In this document: positions 24,390-32,037 of the stretch, one piece after another
Numbering within the stretch: the stretch's first letter is position 1
How the letters are laid out: every line of letters starts with the position of its first letter
Source: an uncultured Bacteroidota bacterium
Lineage (GTDB): Bacteria > Bacteroidota > Bacteroidia > Bacteroidales > P3
NCBI GenBank assembly: GCA_902800395.1
Contig: CADCEC010000001.1
Location: 124,001 to 188,000 of the forward strand
Length of the DNA stretch: 64,000 bases
Reading direction: 5' to 3'
Program-made: the position numbers and the translations under genes
Notes under the pieces: model-generated
The model's input: the letters and a program-made list of their open reading frames with translations, nothing else
Database searches by the model: none
Told to the model about the DNA's origin: nothing

Positions 24390-26504
24390 TTATTTCAGAT
24401 TTTTCTTTCCTTCGTTGAGCCAGTCGATGAACTTCTGCACGTCGCGGTCGTACTTATAGTTCTCTTTGGTGAGGACATTGCCGTCGGCGTCAATGATGAC
24501 GTAGTAGGGTTGGGCGTTCATGTTGAAGGCAGTCTTCTGGTAGTTGAGGTTCTTCTGGCCGAGCGACTTGATGGTGCGGCCGCTTTCGGTGGTGACCCAG
24601 TCGCTTTCGGGCAGTTCGATGGTGTTGGCGTCGCAGAAGAGCGAGACCATGACGTAGTCTTCGTTGAGGATGCGTTTCACCTCAGGGTCGCTCCAGACGT
24701 AGTGTTCCATCTCGCGGCAGTTGGCGCAGGTCTTGCCGGTGAAGTCGATGAAGACGGGCTTGCCCTGCTGTCGTGCGTAGGCTTTGGCTTCTTCGAGGTC
24801 GAAGAAGGCCTCGTAGCCGAGGGGCATGTGTAGCTGGTCGGCGTATTTACGGTCGGCAGGCAGTTTGCTGAGGACGGCGGCGGTGCCAGAGCCGGCATTC
24901 TCATAGACTATCTTCTCGATGTTGAAATCTTGTGTCTCCATGGGGGGCATGAATCCCGAGATGCCTTTGAGCGGTGCTCCCCAGAGGCCGGGGATCATGT
25001 AGACGACGAAGGCGAGGTCGATGATGGCTATCATCAGGCGGCCGGTGCCGATGTGCTCGACGGGGTCGTCGTTCTTGAAGCGCAGTTTGCCGAGCAGGTA
25101 GAAGCCCAGTAGTCCGAAGATGACAATCCAAAGGGCGAGGTATATTTCGCGGTCGAGGAGTCCCCAGCCGCAGTAAAGATCTGCTTGTTGGAGGAATTTG
25201 AGACCGAAGGCCAGTTCGAGGAAGGCAAAGACCACCTTGATAGTGTTGAGCCATCCGCCACTCTTCATGTTCTGGAGGAACTGGGGGAACATGGCGAGGA
25301 GGGTGAAGGGCGCTGCGAAGCCGATGCCGAATCCCAGCATGGTGACCAGAGAAGCCCAGCGGTCGGTGGTGCTGGTGGTGATTCCTACTAGGGCAGCGCC
25401 GAGGATGGGGCCGGTGCAGCTAAAGGAGACGAGGACGGTGGTGAGGGCGATGAAGAAGGGCGCCAGGAAGCCGCCCTTGTCGGCCTGCTCGTCGCTGGCG
25501 TTGACCCATTTCTCAGGCATCTTGATTTCGAAGAGGCCGAAGAAACTTAGGGCGAACACGAAGAAGATGATGAAGAAGATGAGGTTGGGAATCCAGTGGG
25601 TACCCATGACATAGAGCGATTCGGGGCCGAGGATGAGAGCCAGAATGACACCGAGCACGGCGAAGAGGAAGACGATGCTGAATCCGAAGAACCATGCCTG
25701 GCGACGGGCTTTGCGCTTGTTGTCGGCACCGCGCAGGAAGAAGTTTACTGTCATGGGAATCATGGGGAAGACGCAGGGGGTGAACATGGTGAGGATGCCA
25801 CCGCCGAGGGCGATGAGGAAAATCATCAGAAGGCTTTCTTTTTCCTCAGTGTTCTCAGAGCTTTCAGAACTTTCAGAGTTTTCAGAAACCTTGGAGGTCT
25901 CGGAGTTCTCAGAGACCTCGGAACTTTCGGAGACTTCAATATTCTCACTACTTTCCTCTTTCTTCACTGCATTTTCTCCATTATCCAAGGTGTTCAGTTC
26001 CCCTTCGGGGTGTAATTTTGCACTTTCCGCTTCCTCCGTGGCGCCTTTCACCTTGAAGGTCATATCATGGTCTTCGGGGGCTATGCAGCTGCCGTTGTTG
26101 CAGAGCTGGTAGCTGATGGTGCCCTTCACCGTGAAGTCTTTCTGTGACAGGCGTTTGATTTTCTGGCGGAACACCACGGTGCCGCTGAACGACTTCACCA
26201 CGCAGCCGAACATCTCGTCTTTCTCCTCGTGTGGCTTGGGCTCAGTGACTTTGCCCACCAGAGCATGGTCGTTGCTCTTGGCGAACTCGAACACTGTGGG
26301 CAGCGGTCCGTTAGGGTCGGTGTGCTGCGAGTACATGTGCCAGCCGGCGTCGAGTTTGACGGTGACAATCAGGTCGGCTTCCGTGGCTGAGGTCTCCTTG
26401 ACGCTGTACGAGACCTTGGCGGGGTCCATTATCTGTGCTTGGACGCTACCATTGCCCAATAGACCCATTAAACCTATTAAACCTAGTAAAAAGAGCTTTT
26501 TCAT
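24390..26504 (-). CDS. dsbD: thiol:disulfide interchange protein DsbD
   Basis: The 704-residue protein has a signal peptide and a periplasmic N-terminal domain (about 25-150, DAGWHMYSQHTDPNGP). A low-complexity insert (about 155-220) and an eight-helix membrane domain with FTPCVFPMIPMTVNFF and SFSCTGPILGA cysteines follow. The C-terminal thioredoxin domain has the CANC active site (FIDFTGKTCANCREME). It moves electrons from cytosolic thioredoxin to periplasmic proteins. The insert is made of DNA repeats: a 56-bp element shared with ispE and Ser-Glu-Asn/Ser 9-mer repeats shared with the AsmA-like gene. The signal peptide core LGLIGLMGLLG is also built from a 9-nt repeat. Confidence 0.93.
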   Translation of the reverse strand: MKKLFLLGLIGLMGLLGNGSVQAQIMDPAKVSYSVKETSATEADLIVTVKLDAGWHMYSQHTDPNGPLPTVFEFAKSNDHALVGKVTEPKPHEEKDEMFGCVVKSFSGTVVFRQKIKRLSQKDFTVKGTISYQLCNNGSCIAPEDHDMTFKVKGATEEAESAKLHPEGELNTLDNGENAVKKEESSENIEVSESSEVSENSETSKVSENSESSESSENTEEKESLLMIFLIALGGGILTMFTPCVFPMIPMTVNFFLRGADNKRKARRQAWFFGFSIVFLFAVLGVILALILGPESLYVMGTHWIPNLIFFIIFFVFALSFFGLFEIKMPEKWVNASDEQADKGGFLAPFFIALTTVLVSFSCTGPILGAALVGITTSTTDRWASLVTMLGFGIGFAAPFTLLAMFPQFLQNMKSGGWLNTIKVVFAFLELAFGLKFLQQADLYCGWGLLDREIYLALWIVIFGLLGFYLLGKLRFKNDDPVEHIGTGRLMIAIIDLAFVVYMIPGLWGAPLKGISGFMPPMETQDFNIEKIVYENAGSGTAAVLSKLPADRKYADQLHMPLGYEAFFDLEEAKAYARQQGKPVFIDFTGKTCANCREMEHYVWSDPEVKRILNEDYVMVSLFCDANTIELPESDWVTTESGRTIKSLGQKNLNYQKTAFNMNAQPYYVIIDADGNVLTKENYKYDRDVQKFIDWLNEGKKNLK
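25844..25957. repeat. 9-mer Ser-Glu-Asn/Ser coding repeat in dsbD
   Basis: Tandem units related to TCTGAGAAC / TCTGAAAGT on the coding strand give SEN/SES-type tripeptides between the periplasmic and membrane domains. A shorter array of the same units lies in the AsmA-like gene at 37700-37752. Confidence 0.75.
25958..26013. repeat. 56-bp dispersed element, copy in dsbD
   Basis: A 16-bp block (CTTTCTTCACTGCATT), 10 variable bases and a 30-bp block containing CCCCTTCGGGG are identical in content and spacing to 46172-46227 in ispE. Here it reads as HPEGELNTL. GGAAAGT-like heptamers flank both copies. Confidence 0.85.
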
Positions 26505-26519
26505 ATCTCGAATTTCAGA

Positions 26520-27803
26520 TTATTTCAGGTTGAATTTGATTTTTTTCTCTCCGCGGATGGTCTTTACGCCCACGATGTACATGCCCTTGGGCATTTTGTT
26601 GATTTTGATTTTCTTGCCGCTGACATATCCGTCGACGGTCTTCACCACTTTGCCATCCTTGTTGGTGAAGGTGACAATGGCCGAAGGGCTCTCGATGGTG
26701 AGGGTGATGTAGCCTTCCTCCAGATTGGGCTGGATGCGCACGTTCTCGTCGCTGGGGCCGTCGTTGTAGGCCGTCGTGTTGCTGCTGGGGCTCGAGCTGC
26801 TTCGGGCGGGCATGGAGAATCCGCTGAGTTTCGAGAGTCCGCGGCTGTCGTTGCCGAACCAGTGGTTTCCGCGGTCATCGTGGCACACCTTATAGGTGTT
26901 GCCGGCGGGCAGTTTGCTGTTTTTCGAGGTGAAGACCACCCAGTTGTCCACGCCGTCGAACACCGCCACGCCGTCGTTGGTGGCCAGCCATAGCAGGCCG
27001 TCGTTGTCGAAAGCGATATCGTTCACCTGGTTGTTGGGCAGGGGACTGTTTTTGGTGTTCCACACCTTCCAAGTGTTGCCGTCGAAGCGTGCCAGACCGC
27101 TGAGGGTGCCGAACCACTTCACGTCGTTGCCGTCGATGGCGATGGCGGGAACGATGGCATCGGGCAGGCCCGAATTGAAGGGGGTGTAGTCGGTCCATCG
27201 CGAGCCGTTATACACGCTCACGCCGGCGTTGGTGGTAATCCATTTGCGGTTGGAGCGGTCCACCGCGAGGTCGAGGACGAAGTCGCTGAGCAGCTCGCTG
27301 TCCTCGGGCGTGTATTTCTCCCATGTGCGGCCGTCGTAGCGCACTACGCCGCCCAGTGTCACGCCTATCCACACCACTTCGTCCTGGTCGATGACAATCT
27401 CCTTGACGAATTTCATCTTCAGGCGACGTGTCTCTTCACTATGCTCCTGCCAGGTGGTGCCATCCCATTCGATGACACCGTAGTCGTCGGTGCCAATCCA
27501 GAGGATGCCGCGTTTGTCCACCATGAGGCAGTTCACCGACTGCCCTTTGAGTTTTTCGTTGAACATGGCGTAGTCGGTCCAGGTGTTGCCTTTCAGACGA
27601 CAGAGCCCCTGATAGGAACCGGCCCACAACAGGTTGTCGTCGGCCGTGATGGCCGAGATATTGTTGCCGCAGATGTCGCTCGTACGGGTGTCGTACACCG
27701 TCCAGATGCCGTTTTGGGCATTCAAGGTGAGAGGTGAAAGGTGAAAGGTGAAAGGTATTGCTAACGCAATCACTGCTCTCGATAGAACAGGCATTATTTT
27801 CAT
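26520..27803 (-). CDS. exported beta-propeller protein with C-terminal sorting-like domain
   Basis: The 427-residue protein has a signal peptide ending LNAQ. At least seven repeats follow of the two-component-regulator propeller type, with patterns such as LLWAGSYQGLCRLKG, ILWIGTDDYGVIEWDG and LLWLATNDGVAVFDG. A Ser-rich linker (about 335-355) leads to a C-terminal domain of about 75 residues ending KGMYIVGVKTIRGEKKIKFNLK, like T9SS sorting domains. The function is unknown. Propellers of this family act as sensors in hybrid two-component systems, but no kinase is attached. The signal peptide segment FTFHLSPLTL is encoded by GGTGAAA heptamers. Its start overlaps the end of the next gene by 4 nt. 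Confidence 0.75.
   Translation of the reverse strand: MKIMPVLSRAVIALAIPFTFHLSPLTLNAQNGIWTVYDTRTSDICGNNISAITADDNLLWAGSYQGLCRLKGNTWTDYAMFNEKLKGQSVNCLMVDKRGILWIGTDDYGVIEWDGTTWQEHSEETRRLKMKFVKEIVIDQDEVVWIGVTLGGVVRYDGRTWEKYTPEDSELLSDFVLDLAVDRSNRKWITTNAGVSVYNGSRWTDYTPFNSGLPDAIVPAIAIDGNDVKWFGTLSGLARFDGNTWKVWNTKNSPLPNNQVNDIAFDNDGLLWLATNDGVAVFDGVDNWVVFTSKNSKLPAGNTYKVCHDDRGNHWFGNDSRGLSKLSGFSMPARSSSSPSSNTTAYNDGPSDENVRIQPNLEEGYITLTIESPSAIVTFTNKDGKVVKTVDGYVSGKKIKINKMPKGMYIVGVKTIRGEKKIKFNLK
27725..27757. repeat. GGTGAAA heptamer tract inside a signal peptide
   Basis: Four near-perfect GGTGAAA units on the + strand encode FTFHLSPLTL on the minus strand, within the signal peptide of the propeller protein. 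Confidence 0.8.
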
Positions 27804-28153
27804 AGTTGATTTTTTTTAGTTTTCAATGTTGTTACAAGCATTGCAACAATTTCTCCTAAATCGTTATTAACCGAAACATATTCTTCTTCTGAAATATACT
27901 CTGTCATTTTCATCAGTTCAAACCAATAAGCAGTTTCGTCAGCCTCTTTTAAGGCAATCGATAATTTACTTATAAAATCAGCATCGCTTTGAGCATTTCG
28001 GCTTTCGGTAATATTTGCACCAATACTGGTACCACTTCTTAGCATTTGTTTACTTAGCACATACTCTTTTTTTTCGTTTGTCAAATAACGATACATATTT
28101 ACACAGCGTACAGCAAACAATAGACTCTTGTCCTGTAATAGGCTTCTGCTCAT
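27800..28153 (-). CDS. four-helix bundle protein (S23/IVP type)
   Basis: This 117-residue helical protein has the pattern of the four-helix bundle family first known from rRNA intervening sequences: SLLFAVRCVNMYRYL, QMLRSGTSIGANITES and KLSIALKEADETAYWFELM. The family is widespread in Bacteroidetes and its role is not established. No 23S rRNA is nearby, so this copy is free-standing. It overlaps the start of the propeller gene by 4 nt and may be co-transcribed with it. Base composition is more AT-rich than its neighbours, which suggests recent arrival. Confidence 0.85.
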   Translation of the reverse strand: MSRSLLQDKSLLFAVRCVNMYRYLTNEKKEYVLSKQMLRSGTSIGANITESRNAQSDADFISKLSIALKEADETAYWFELMKMTEYISEEEYVSVNNDLGEIVAMLVTTLKTKKNQL

Positions 28154-28196
28154 GAATGCTTTTGTCGTTTTTGTATTATTGTTTTAAATGTGTTAT

Positions 28197-28222
28197 CACC
28201 TCTCACCTTTCACCTTTCACCT
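28197..28222. repeat. GGTGAAA heptamer tract, intergenic
   Basis: CACCTTT-type units lie between the four-helix bundle gene and the downstream end of the next gene. The tract ends within a few bases of that gene's stop codon. Confidence 0.75.
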
Positions 28223-28224
28223 TG

Positions 28225-29541
28225 TCAAGTTTTATGCTTCTCTTTCTTTGCTGCGGGGAAGAGTATGTTGTTCAATATCAGTCGGTATCCGGGTGAGTTG
28301 GGATAGAGGGACAGGTCGGTTGGCGGGTCGCCGATGAAGTGGCGATAGTCTTCGGGGTCGTGTCCGCCGAGGAAAGTCCAGGTGCCTTTCCCGTAGTCGC
28401 CATGCAGGTAGCGCACCTCGCCCAGCTCTTTGTTGTCTCCCAGAATCACGCAGCTCGTCTTCACCATTTCGCTATGGAAAGCCGTTGTCTGTCCCATGAA
28501 GCCGTGTACCACGCGGGTGTGATTCTGTGTCAGCATCGTTGGTACCCAGTCCCATTTCGCTGAGAAGTCGAAGAGTACGAAGAAGTCATTCTTCTCGTTC
28601 ACCTGCCGCTGACGGGTGCGATCGTCGATGTCGATGGTAGAGATTTCATATTCCGAGGGGTTGGTGCTGATTCGGAAGTCTTTAAAAGCGAAGCATTTGC
28701 TGTAGTCGAGCGAGGCTTGTGCGTTGGGTTGCATGGGGTCGCCGTCGAACATCTCGGCGCAGATGTCCACGCCGTCGGCCGCCAGCGCTACGTCGTAGCT
28801 GTCGGGTGCCGAGCACATGGCGAAGAGGAATCCGCCGCCCATCACGAAATCTCGTATCTTCTTGGCTACCGCCAATTTCAGATGGCTTACCTTGCTGAAG
28901 CCCAACTTGTGGGCTGTGGCCTCCTGCAGCCGCACATCCTCGATGTACCATTGTTGGCTGCGGTAGTTGGCCCAAAATTTTCCATACTGTCCCGTGAAGT
29001 CCTCATGGTGCAGATGCAGCCAGTCGTAAGTTGGTAGCACGCCGCTCATCACCTCCTCGTCGTACACCACGTCGTAGGGTATCTCGGCGTAGGTGAGGAC
29101 GAGTGTCACCGCGTCGTCCCACGGCAACTTGTTTTTAGGTGAGTAGACGGCAATCTTGGGAGCCTTCTGCAGTTTCACGGCGTCCATATTCACACTTGGG
29201 TCGGCAATATGGCTCAGGATGGCGCTGCTTTGTCCGTCGGCGATAACTTCGCAGGTGACGCCGCGCAGCTTGCATTCCCGCTCGATGGCGTCGGCGTATT
29301 TCATCATGAAGGTGCCACCGCGGTAGTTCAGCAGCCACGTCACCTCCACCTCGTGCTCCAGCGCCCAGTAGGCTACGCCATAGGCCTTCAGGTGGTTTTT
29401 CTGCACGTCGTCCATCGGCAATAAAATATAACTCGCCTGCGCGTGCGCGAACAAAAAAAGAAAGCACAGCAAGGTGAAAGGTGAAAGGTGAAAGGTGAAA
29501 TGCCTTCCACAAAAACCTTCTTTGTTGCGATATGTTTTCAT
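28225..29541 (-). CDS. exported protein of the Bacteroidetes 'asparagine synthetase B'-labelled family
   Basis: ATG 29541 gives 438 residues starting MKTYRNKEGFCGRHF, then a signal peptide whose core FTFHLSPFTLLCFLFLF ends at AHAQA. The mature protein begins SYILLPMDDVQKNHLKAYG. Segments DADGQS-like, HHEDFTGQYGKF and GGGFLFAMCSAPDSYDVAL suggest an alpha/beta fold related to ThuA or class I amidotransferases. Databases often label this family asparagine synthetase B, but I see no glutamine amidotransferase or ATP-grasp motifs. Enzymatic function is therefore unproven. GGTGAAA repeats lie inside the signal peptide and on both sides of the gene. Confidence 0.6.
   Translation of the reverse strand: MKTYRNKEGFCGRHFTFHLSPFTLLCFLFLFAHAQASYILLPMDDVQKNHLKAYGVAYWALEHEVEVTWLLNYRGGTFMMKYADAIERECKLRGVTCEVIADGQSSAILSHIADPSVNMDAVKLQKAPKIAVYSPKNKLPWDDAVTLVLTYAEIPYDVVYDEEVMSGVLPTYDWLHLHHEDFTGQYGKFWANYRSQQWYIEDVRLQEATAHKLGFSKVSHLKLAVAKKIRDFVMGGGFLFAMCSAPDSYDVALAADGVDICAEMFDGDPMQPNAQASLDYSKCFAFKDFRISTNPSEYEISTIDIDDRTRQRQVNEKNDFFVLFDFSAKWDWVPTMLTQNHTRVVHGFMGQTTAFHSEMVKTSCVILGDNKELGEVRYLHGDYGKGTWTFLGGHDPEDYRHFIGDPPTDLSLYPNSPGYRLILNNILFPAAKKEKHKT
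29471..29500. repeat. GGTGAAA heptamer tract inside a signal peptide
   Basis: Four tandem GGTGAAA units encode FTFHLSPFTL in the signal peptide of the gene at 28225-29541. A further tract of the same kind lies upstream at 29556-29587, next to tRNA-Leu. Confidence 0.8.
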
Positions 29542-29555
29542 TTCTGTTCTTTTAT

Positions 29556-29587
29556 ACCTTTCACCTCTCACCTTTCACCTCTCACCT
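29556..29587. repeat. GGTGAAA heptamer tract beside tRNA-Leu
   Basis: CACCTTT/CACCTCT units run from the leader of the preceding gene to 5 nt from the tRNA-Leu 3' end. Confidence 0.75.
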
Positions 29588-29591
29588 GATG

Positions 29592-29673
29592 TGCGGATAG
29601 GGGGGCTCGAACCCCCACTCCTCTCGGAACAAGATCCTAAGTCTTGCGCGGCTACCAATTACGCCATATCCGC
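29592..29673 (-). tRNA. tRNA-Leu(TAG)
   Basis: The acceptor stem GCGGATA/TATCCGC, anticodon loop CTTAGGA on stem CAAGA/TCTTG, a long class II variable arm and the T-arm GGGGGTTCGAGCCCCC identify a leucine tRNA. CCA is not encoded. Confidence 0.95.
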
Positions 29674-29741
29674 AGAAGGAAAAATCGTGCAAAGATACGC
29701 ACTTTTTTTCAAATAGCGAGGAAAAATTCAATTTTCACTCT

Positions 29742-30287
29742 TTAATTATCTTTTTTCTTGTTCGCATTCCTTGCCATTTCAAACAGAGCCTCAGGGAGAT
29801 GGCAGTAACCGTCGGGATGCTTCGTGAGGTAGTCCTGATGGTATTCTGTGGCGGGCTGGAAGACCCGTAATGGTTCCACTTCTACGGCCAGCGGCCCCGA
29901 ATAGCCATGTTCCACCTCATGGTATACTTCGCGAATAATCGGTAGGTCTTCAGGGTCAATATAATAGATGCCCGTGCGGTAGCGTGTGCCTTCGTCCTCC
30001 CCCTGTCGGTTCACCGATGTGGGTTCGATGCAGAGGAAATATAGACTCAGCAGTTTTTTTAGCGACAGCACTTCGTCGTCGTACACCACGCGTACCGTCT
30101 CGGCAAAACCTGTTGTGTCGGTGTACACCTCCTCATAGGTTGGTCCGTTGCCGGTGGCTACCCGCTCGCTGTATTCCTCGTTGCCGTTGGCAAAACCGGT
30201 CTGGGTTTCGATGATGCCGTTGATTTGATTCAGATAATGCTGTGTGCCCCAGAAGCACCCTCCCGCCAGAAAGATTGTCTTTGTCAT
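29742..30287 (-). CDS. msrA: peptide methionine sulfoxide reductase MsrA
   Basis: ATG 30287 gives 181 residues starting MTKTIFLAGGCFWGTQHYL, with the catalytic cysteine in GGCFWG. GFANGNEEYSE, PTYEEVYTDTTG and PATEYHQDYL are the other MsrA signatures. It reduces the S-epimer of oxidised methionine in proteins. There is no signal peptide, so it is cytosolic, and no MsrB domain is fused. Upstream in-frame ATGs would add non-conserved residues and overlap the divergent rpmE promoter region. Confidence 0.95.
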   Translation of the reverse strand: MTKTIFLAGGCFWGTQHYLNQINGIIETQTGFANGNEEYSERVATGNGPTYEEVYTDTTGFAETVRVVYDDEVLSLKKLLSLYFLCIEPTSVNRQGEDEGTRYRTGIYYIDPEDLPIIREVYHEVEHGYSGPLAVEVEPLRVFQPATEYHQDYLTKHPDGYCHLPEALFEMARNANKKKDN

Positions 30288-30331
30288 GTACCCATAACGG
30301 GTCATCCTATGGAATATTGTATAAAAAAAAT

Positions 30332-30362
30332 TTTGCCAGTTCAAAAAATGTTTGTATCTTTG
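30332..30362 (+). promoter_or_regulatory. promoter of the ribosomal protein L31 gene
   Basis: TTTG at 30332-30335, a 19-nt spacer and TATCTTTG at 30355-30362 are a perfect consensus promoter. Confidence 0.8.
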
Positions 30363-30435
30363 CAGCACGAAAAAAGTAACTGAATTATAAACAATCGTCT
30401 GACAATCAATGGGTCAGACGGCAAAAAGTAAAGAA

Positions 30436-30699
30436 ATGAAAAAAGGAATTCATCCCGAAAACTATCGCCTCGTGGTGTTCAAAGACATGTCCAACGACCA
30501 CATGATTCTCACCAAGAGCTGTGCCAACACCAAAGAGACCGTCACTTATACCGATGGTAATGAGTACCCCGTTGTGAAGCTTGAGATTTCGAACACTTCG
30601 CACCCCTTCTTCACCGGTAAGTTGAAACTCGTTGACACCGCAGGACGCGTTGACAAGTTCATGAACAAGTACAAAAAGTACGCCAAGAAGGCCGAGTAA
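30436..30699 (+). CDS. rpmE2: ribosomal protein L31, type B
   Basis: The 87-residue product starts [20 protein letters not shown] and continues with [21 protein letters not shown] and [13 protein letters not shown]. This is the type B L31 that lacks the zinc-binding cysteines. ATG 30436 was chosen because it gives the conserved N-terminus, and a further in-frame ATG upstream at 30409 adds MGQTAKSKE. The last codons (KKAE and stop) are the first part of a 41-bp tandem repeat. Confidence 0.95.
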   Translation: MKKGIHPENYRLVVFKDMSNDHMILTKSCANTKETVTYTDGNEYPVVKLEISNTSHPFFTGKLKLVDTAGRVDKFMNKYKKYAKKAE

Positions 30700-30820
30700 T
30701 CGGACTGATTGAAGTGCTTTCAAGCAAGAAGGCCGAGTAATCGGACTGATTGAAGTGCTTTCAAGCAAGAAGGCCGAGTAATCGGACTGATTGAAGTGCT
30801 TTCAAGCAAGAAGGCCGAGT
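30685..30820. repeat. 41-bp tandem repeat starting inside rpmE2
   Basis: Three identical 41-bp units begin at 30685, 30726 and 30767. A partial fourth unit begins at 30808. Each unit holds the KKAE-stop codons of rpmE2, a small CCGAGTAATCGG hairpin and a TTGAA/TTCAA hairpin. Confidence 0.95.
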
Positions 30821-30866
30821 GATTGTTTAGAAAAAAGTAATTTGTTTTAGATTTTTGGATCAAGAA

Positions 30867-30890
30867 ACCCCGCCGATCGCCCGGCGGGGT
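30867..30890 (+). terminator. intrinsic terminator after rpmE2
   Basis: A strong stem ACCCCGCCG/CGGCGGGGT with a 6-nt loop is followed by ATTCTTT. It closes the rpmE2 unit and precedes the lipoprotein gene. Confidence 0.75.
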
Positions 30891-30912
30891 ATTCTTTAAC
30901 AAAACAGAGACT

Positions 30913-31323
30913 ATGATGAGACAATCCCTGAAACTGTTGGTAGTGCTGTGTCTGGCTACAGTAGTATTGGTAGGCTGCAACCGCTACGACGAGAAGATTA
31001 TTGGCTCTTGGAATCTGGACTACTGGATGCTATATAGTCCGGATGGTCAAAATGGCGACATTGTTAAGGATTGTGTTTTTACATTCAAGAAAGATGGAAG
31101 AGGTGTTTTGATGGCACCGTATACCACTATTGATACTAATAATCAGGAGATTATTTCGACGAATTTCGAATACAGTGTGGATGACGAGGAACTCCGCACG
31201 AGTTTGCCCGACTTTGAATCGAATCATATTGAGAAGCTCGACGACACGAAGATGGTTCTCTCCCAGACATCGGTTGCGGCAACGGGATCGCAGATGATAG
31301 TGTTCAGTTTCACGAAGAAGTGA
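30913..31323 (+). CDS. small lipocalin-like lipoprotein
   Basis: The 136-residue product starts MMRQSLKLLVVLCLATVVLV and has the lipobox cysteine (VGC) at residue 22. The mature part carries IIGSWNLDYWMLYSPDG, FTFKKDGRGVL and a C-terminal MIVFSFTKK strand. This resembles the lipocalin-like lipoproteins common in Bacteroidetes. Similar proteins are encoded at 31552 and 38885. The ligand is unknown. The second ATG (30916) is an equally good start. Confidence 0.65.
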   Translation: MMRQSLKLLVVLCLATVVLVGCNRYDEKIIGSWNLDYWMLYSPDGQNGDIVKDCVFTFKKDGRGVLMAPYTTIDTNNQEIISTNFEYSVDDEELRTSLPDFESNHIEKLDDTKMVLSQTSVAATGSQMIVFSFTKK

Positions 31324-31396
31324 CGGTCGGATGTGTAACTGCGTTATTGCAGAATTATCTATTAGTATCTGAGTGTTTGTGTGTTGTGAAAAATAT

Positions 31397-31427
31397 TTTG
31401 TCATATTGACGAAAAGTTGTATTTTTG
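31397..31427 (+). promoter_or_regulatory. promoter of tRNA-Ser
   Basis: TTTG at 31397-31400, 19 nt and TATTTTTG at 31420-31427 match the consensus. The tRNA begins 12 nt later. Confidence 0.8.
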
Positions 31428-31438
31428 CATTTTGTTTT

Positions 31439-31523
31439 GGAGAGATGGCAGAGCGGTCGATTGCGGCGGTCTTGAAAACCGTTGACCTGCGAGGGTCCGG
31501 GGGTTCGAATCCCTCTCTCTCCG
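31439..31523 (+). tRNA. tRNA-Ser(TGA)
   Basis: The acceptor GGAGAGA/TCTCTCC, anticodon loop CTTGAAA, long class II variable arm and T-arm GGGGGTTCGAATCCCTC-like stem identify a serine tRNA. CCA is not encoded. The seryl-tRNA synthetase gene lies 0.5 kb downstream. Confidence 0.95.
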
Positions 31524-31551
31524 CGAAATTTGAAAAAAACAAATTGTTGTT

Positions 31552-31971
31552 ATGAAATCGATGAAAGTTTTTGCAGCCATGTTCTGTGCCGCTATGGTTT
31601 TTGCCCTTGTGGGCTGCTCGAAAAAAGACCTTACAAAAGATATCCTTGGCTCATGGAAAGCGACCACCATAATTCACAGTGAGACCTATCAGGGTCAGTC
31701 GCGAACGATGACGGAGGAACCTGAGGGAGACTGCAGAATCACTTTCAATGAGGACAGGACATTCAAGGCCACTACAAATGGTAAAGTCGACGGCACTGGT
31801 GCGTGGTACATTGTGGATGGCAAACTTTTAATGACTTCTGTCGGCATTGTAATGCACTTGGGTGTTGAACCGGTTACGGTCGACATCGACGGAAACGATA
31901 TGACCCTCACCAAGAGCGAAACACGCAACTATGTGGAAATGACGGTTACTCTGAAATTCAAGAAAGTCTGA
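31552..31971 (+). CDS. small lipocalin-like lipoprotein
   Basis: The 139-residue product begins MKSMKVFAAMFCAAMVFALV and has the lipobox cysteine (VGC) at residue 22. LTKDILGSWKATTI, CRITFNEDRTFKATTNG and MTVTLKFKKV are the strands of a lipocalin-like domain. It is paralogous in pattern to the gene at 30913. It starts 28 nt after tRNA-Ser and may be read from the same transcript, with serS following 66 nt later. An alternative start is the Met at codon 4. Confidence 0.65.
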   Translation: MKSMKVFAAMFCAAMVFALVGCSKKDLTKDILGSWKATTIIHSETYQGQSRTMTEEPEGDCRITFNEDRTFKATTNGKVDGTGAWYIVDGKLLMTSVGIVMHLGVEPVTVDIDGNDMTLTKSETRNYVEMTVTLKFKKV

Positions 31972-32037
31972 GGGAAATTATGTTAGATTATGAATGGAAT
32001 CGGTGCTGGCGACAGCGCCGTTTTTAAAATAAAAAAG

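Noticed and set aside
28225-29541. True asparagine synthetase B
   Set aside because: The protein is exported and lacks the N-terminal Cys nucleophile and the ATP pyrophosphatase motif. The usual database label is probably misleading.
30685-30820. Possible CRISPR array
   Set aside because: The 41-bp units are directly adjacent with no spacers, and they contain the end of rpmE2.
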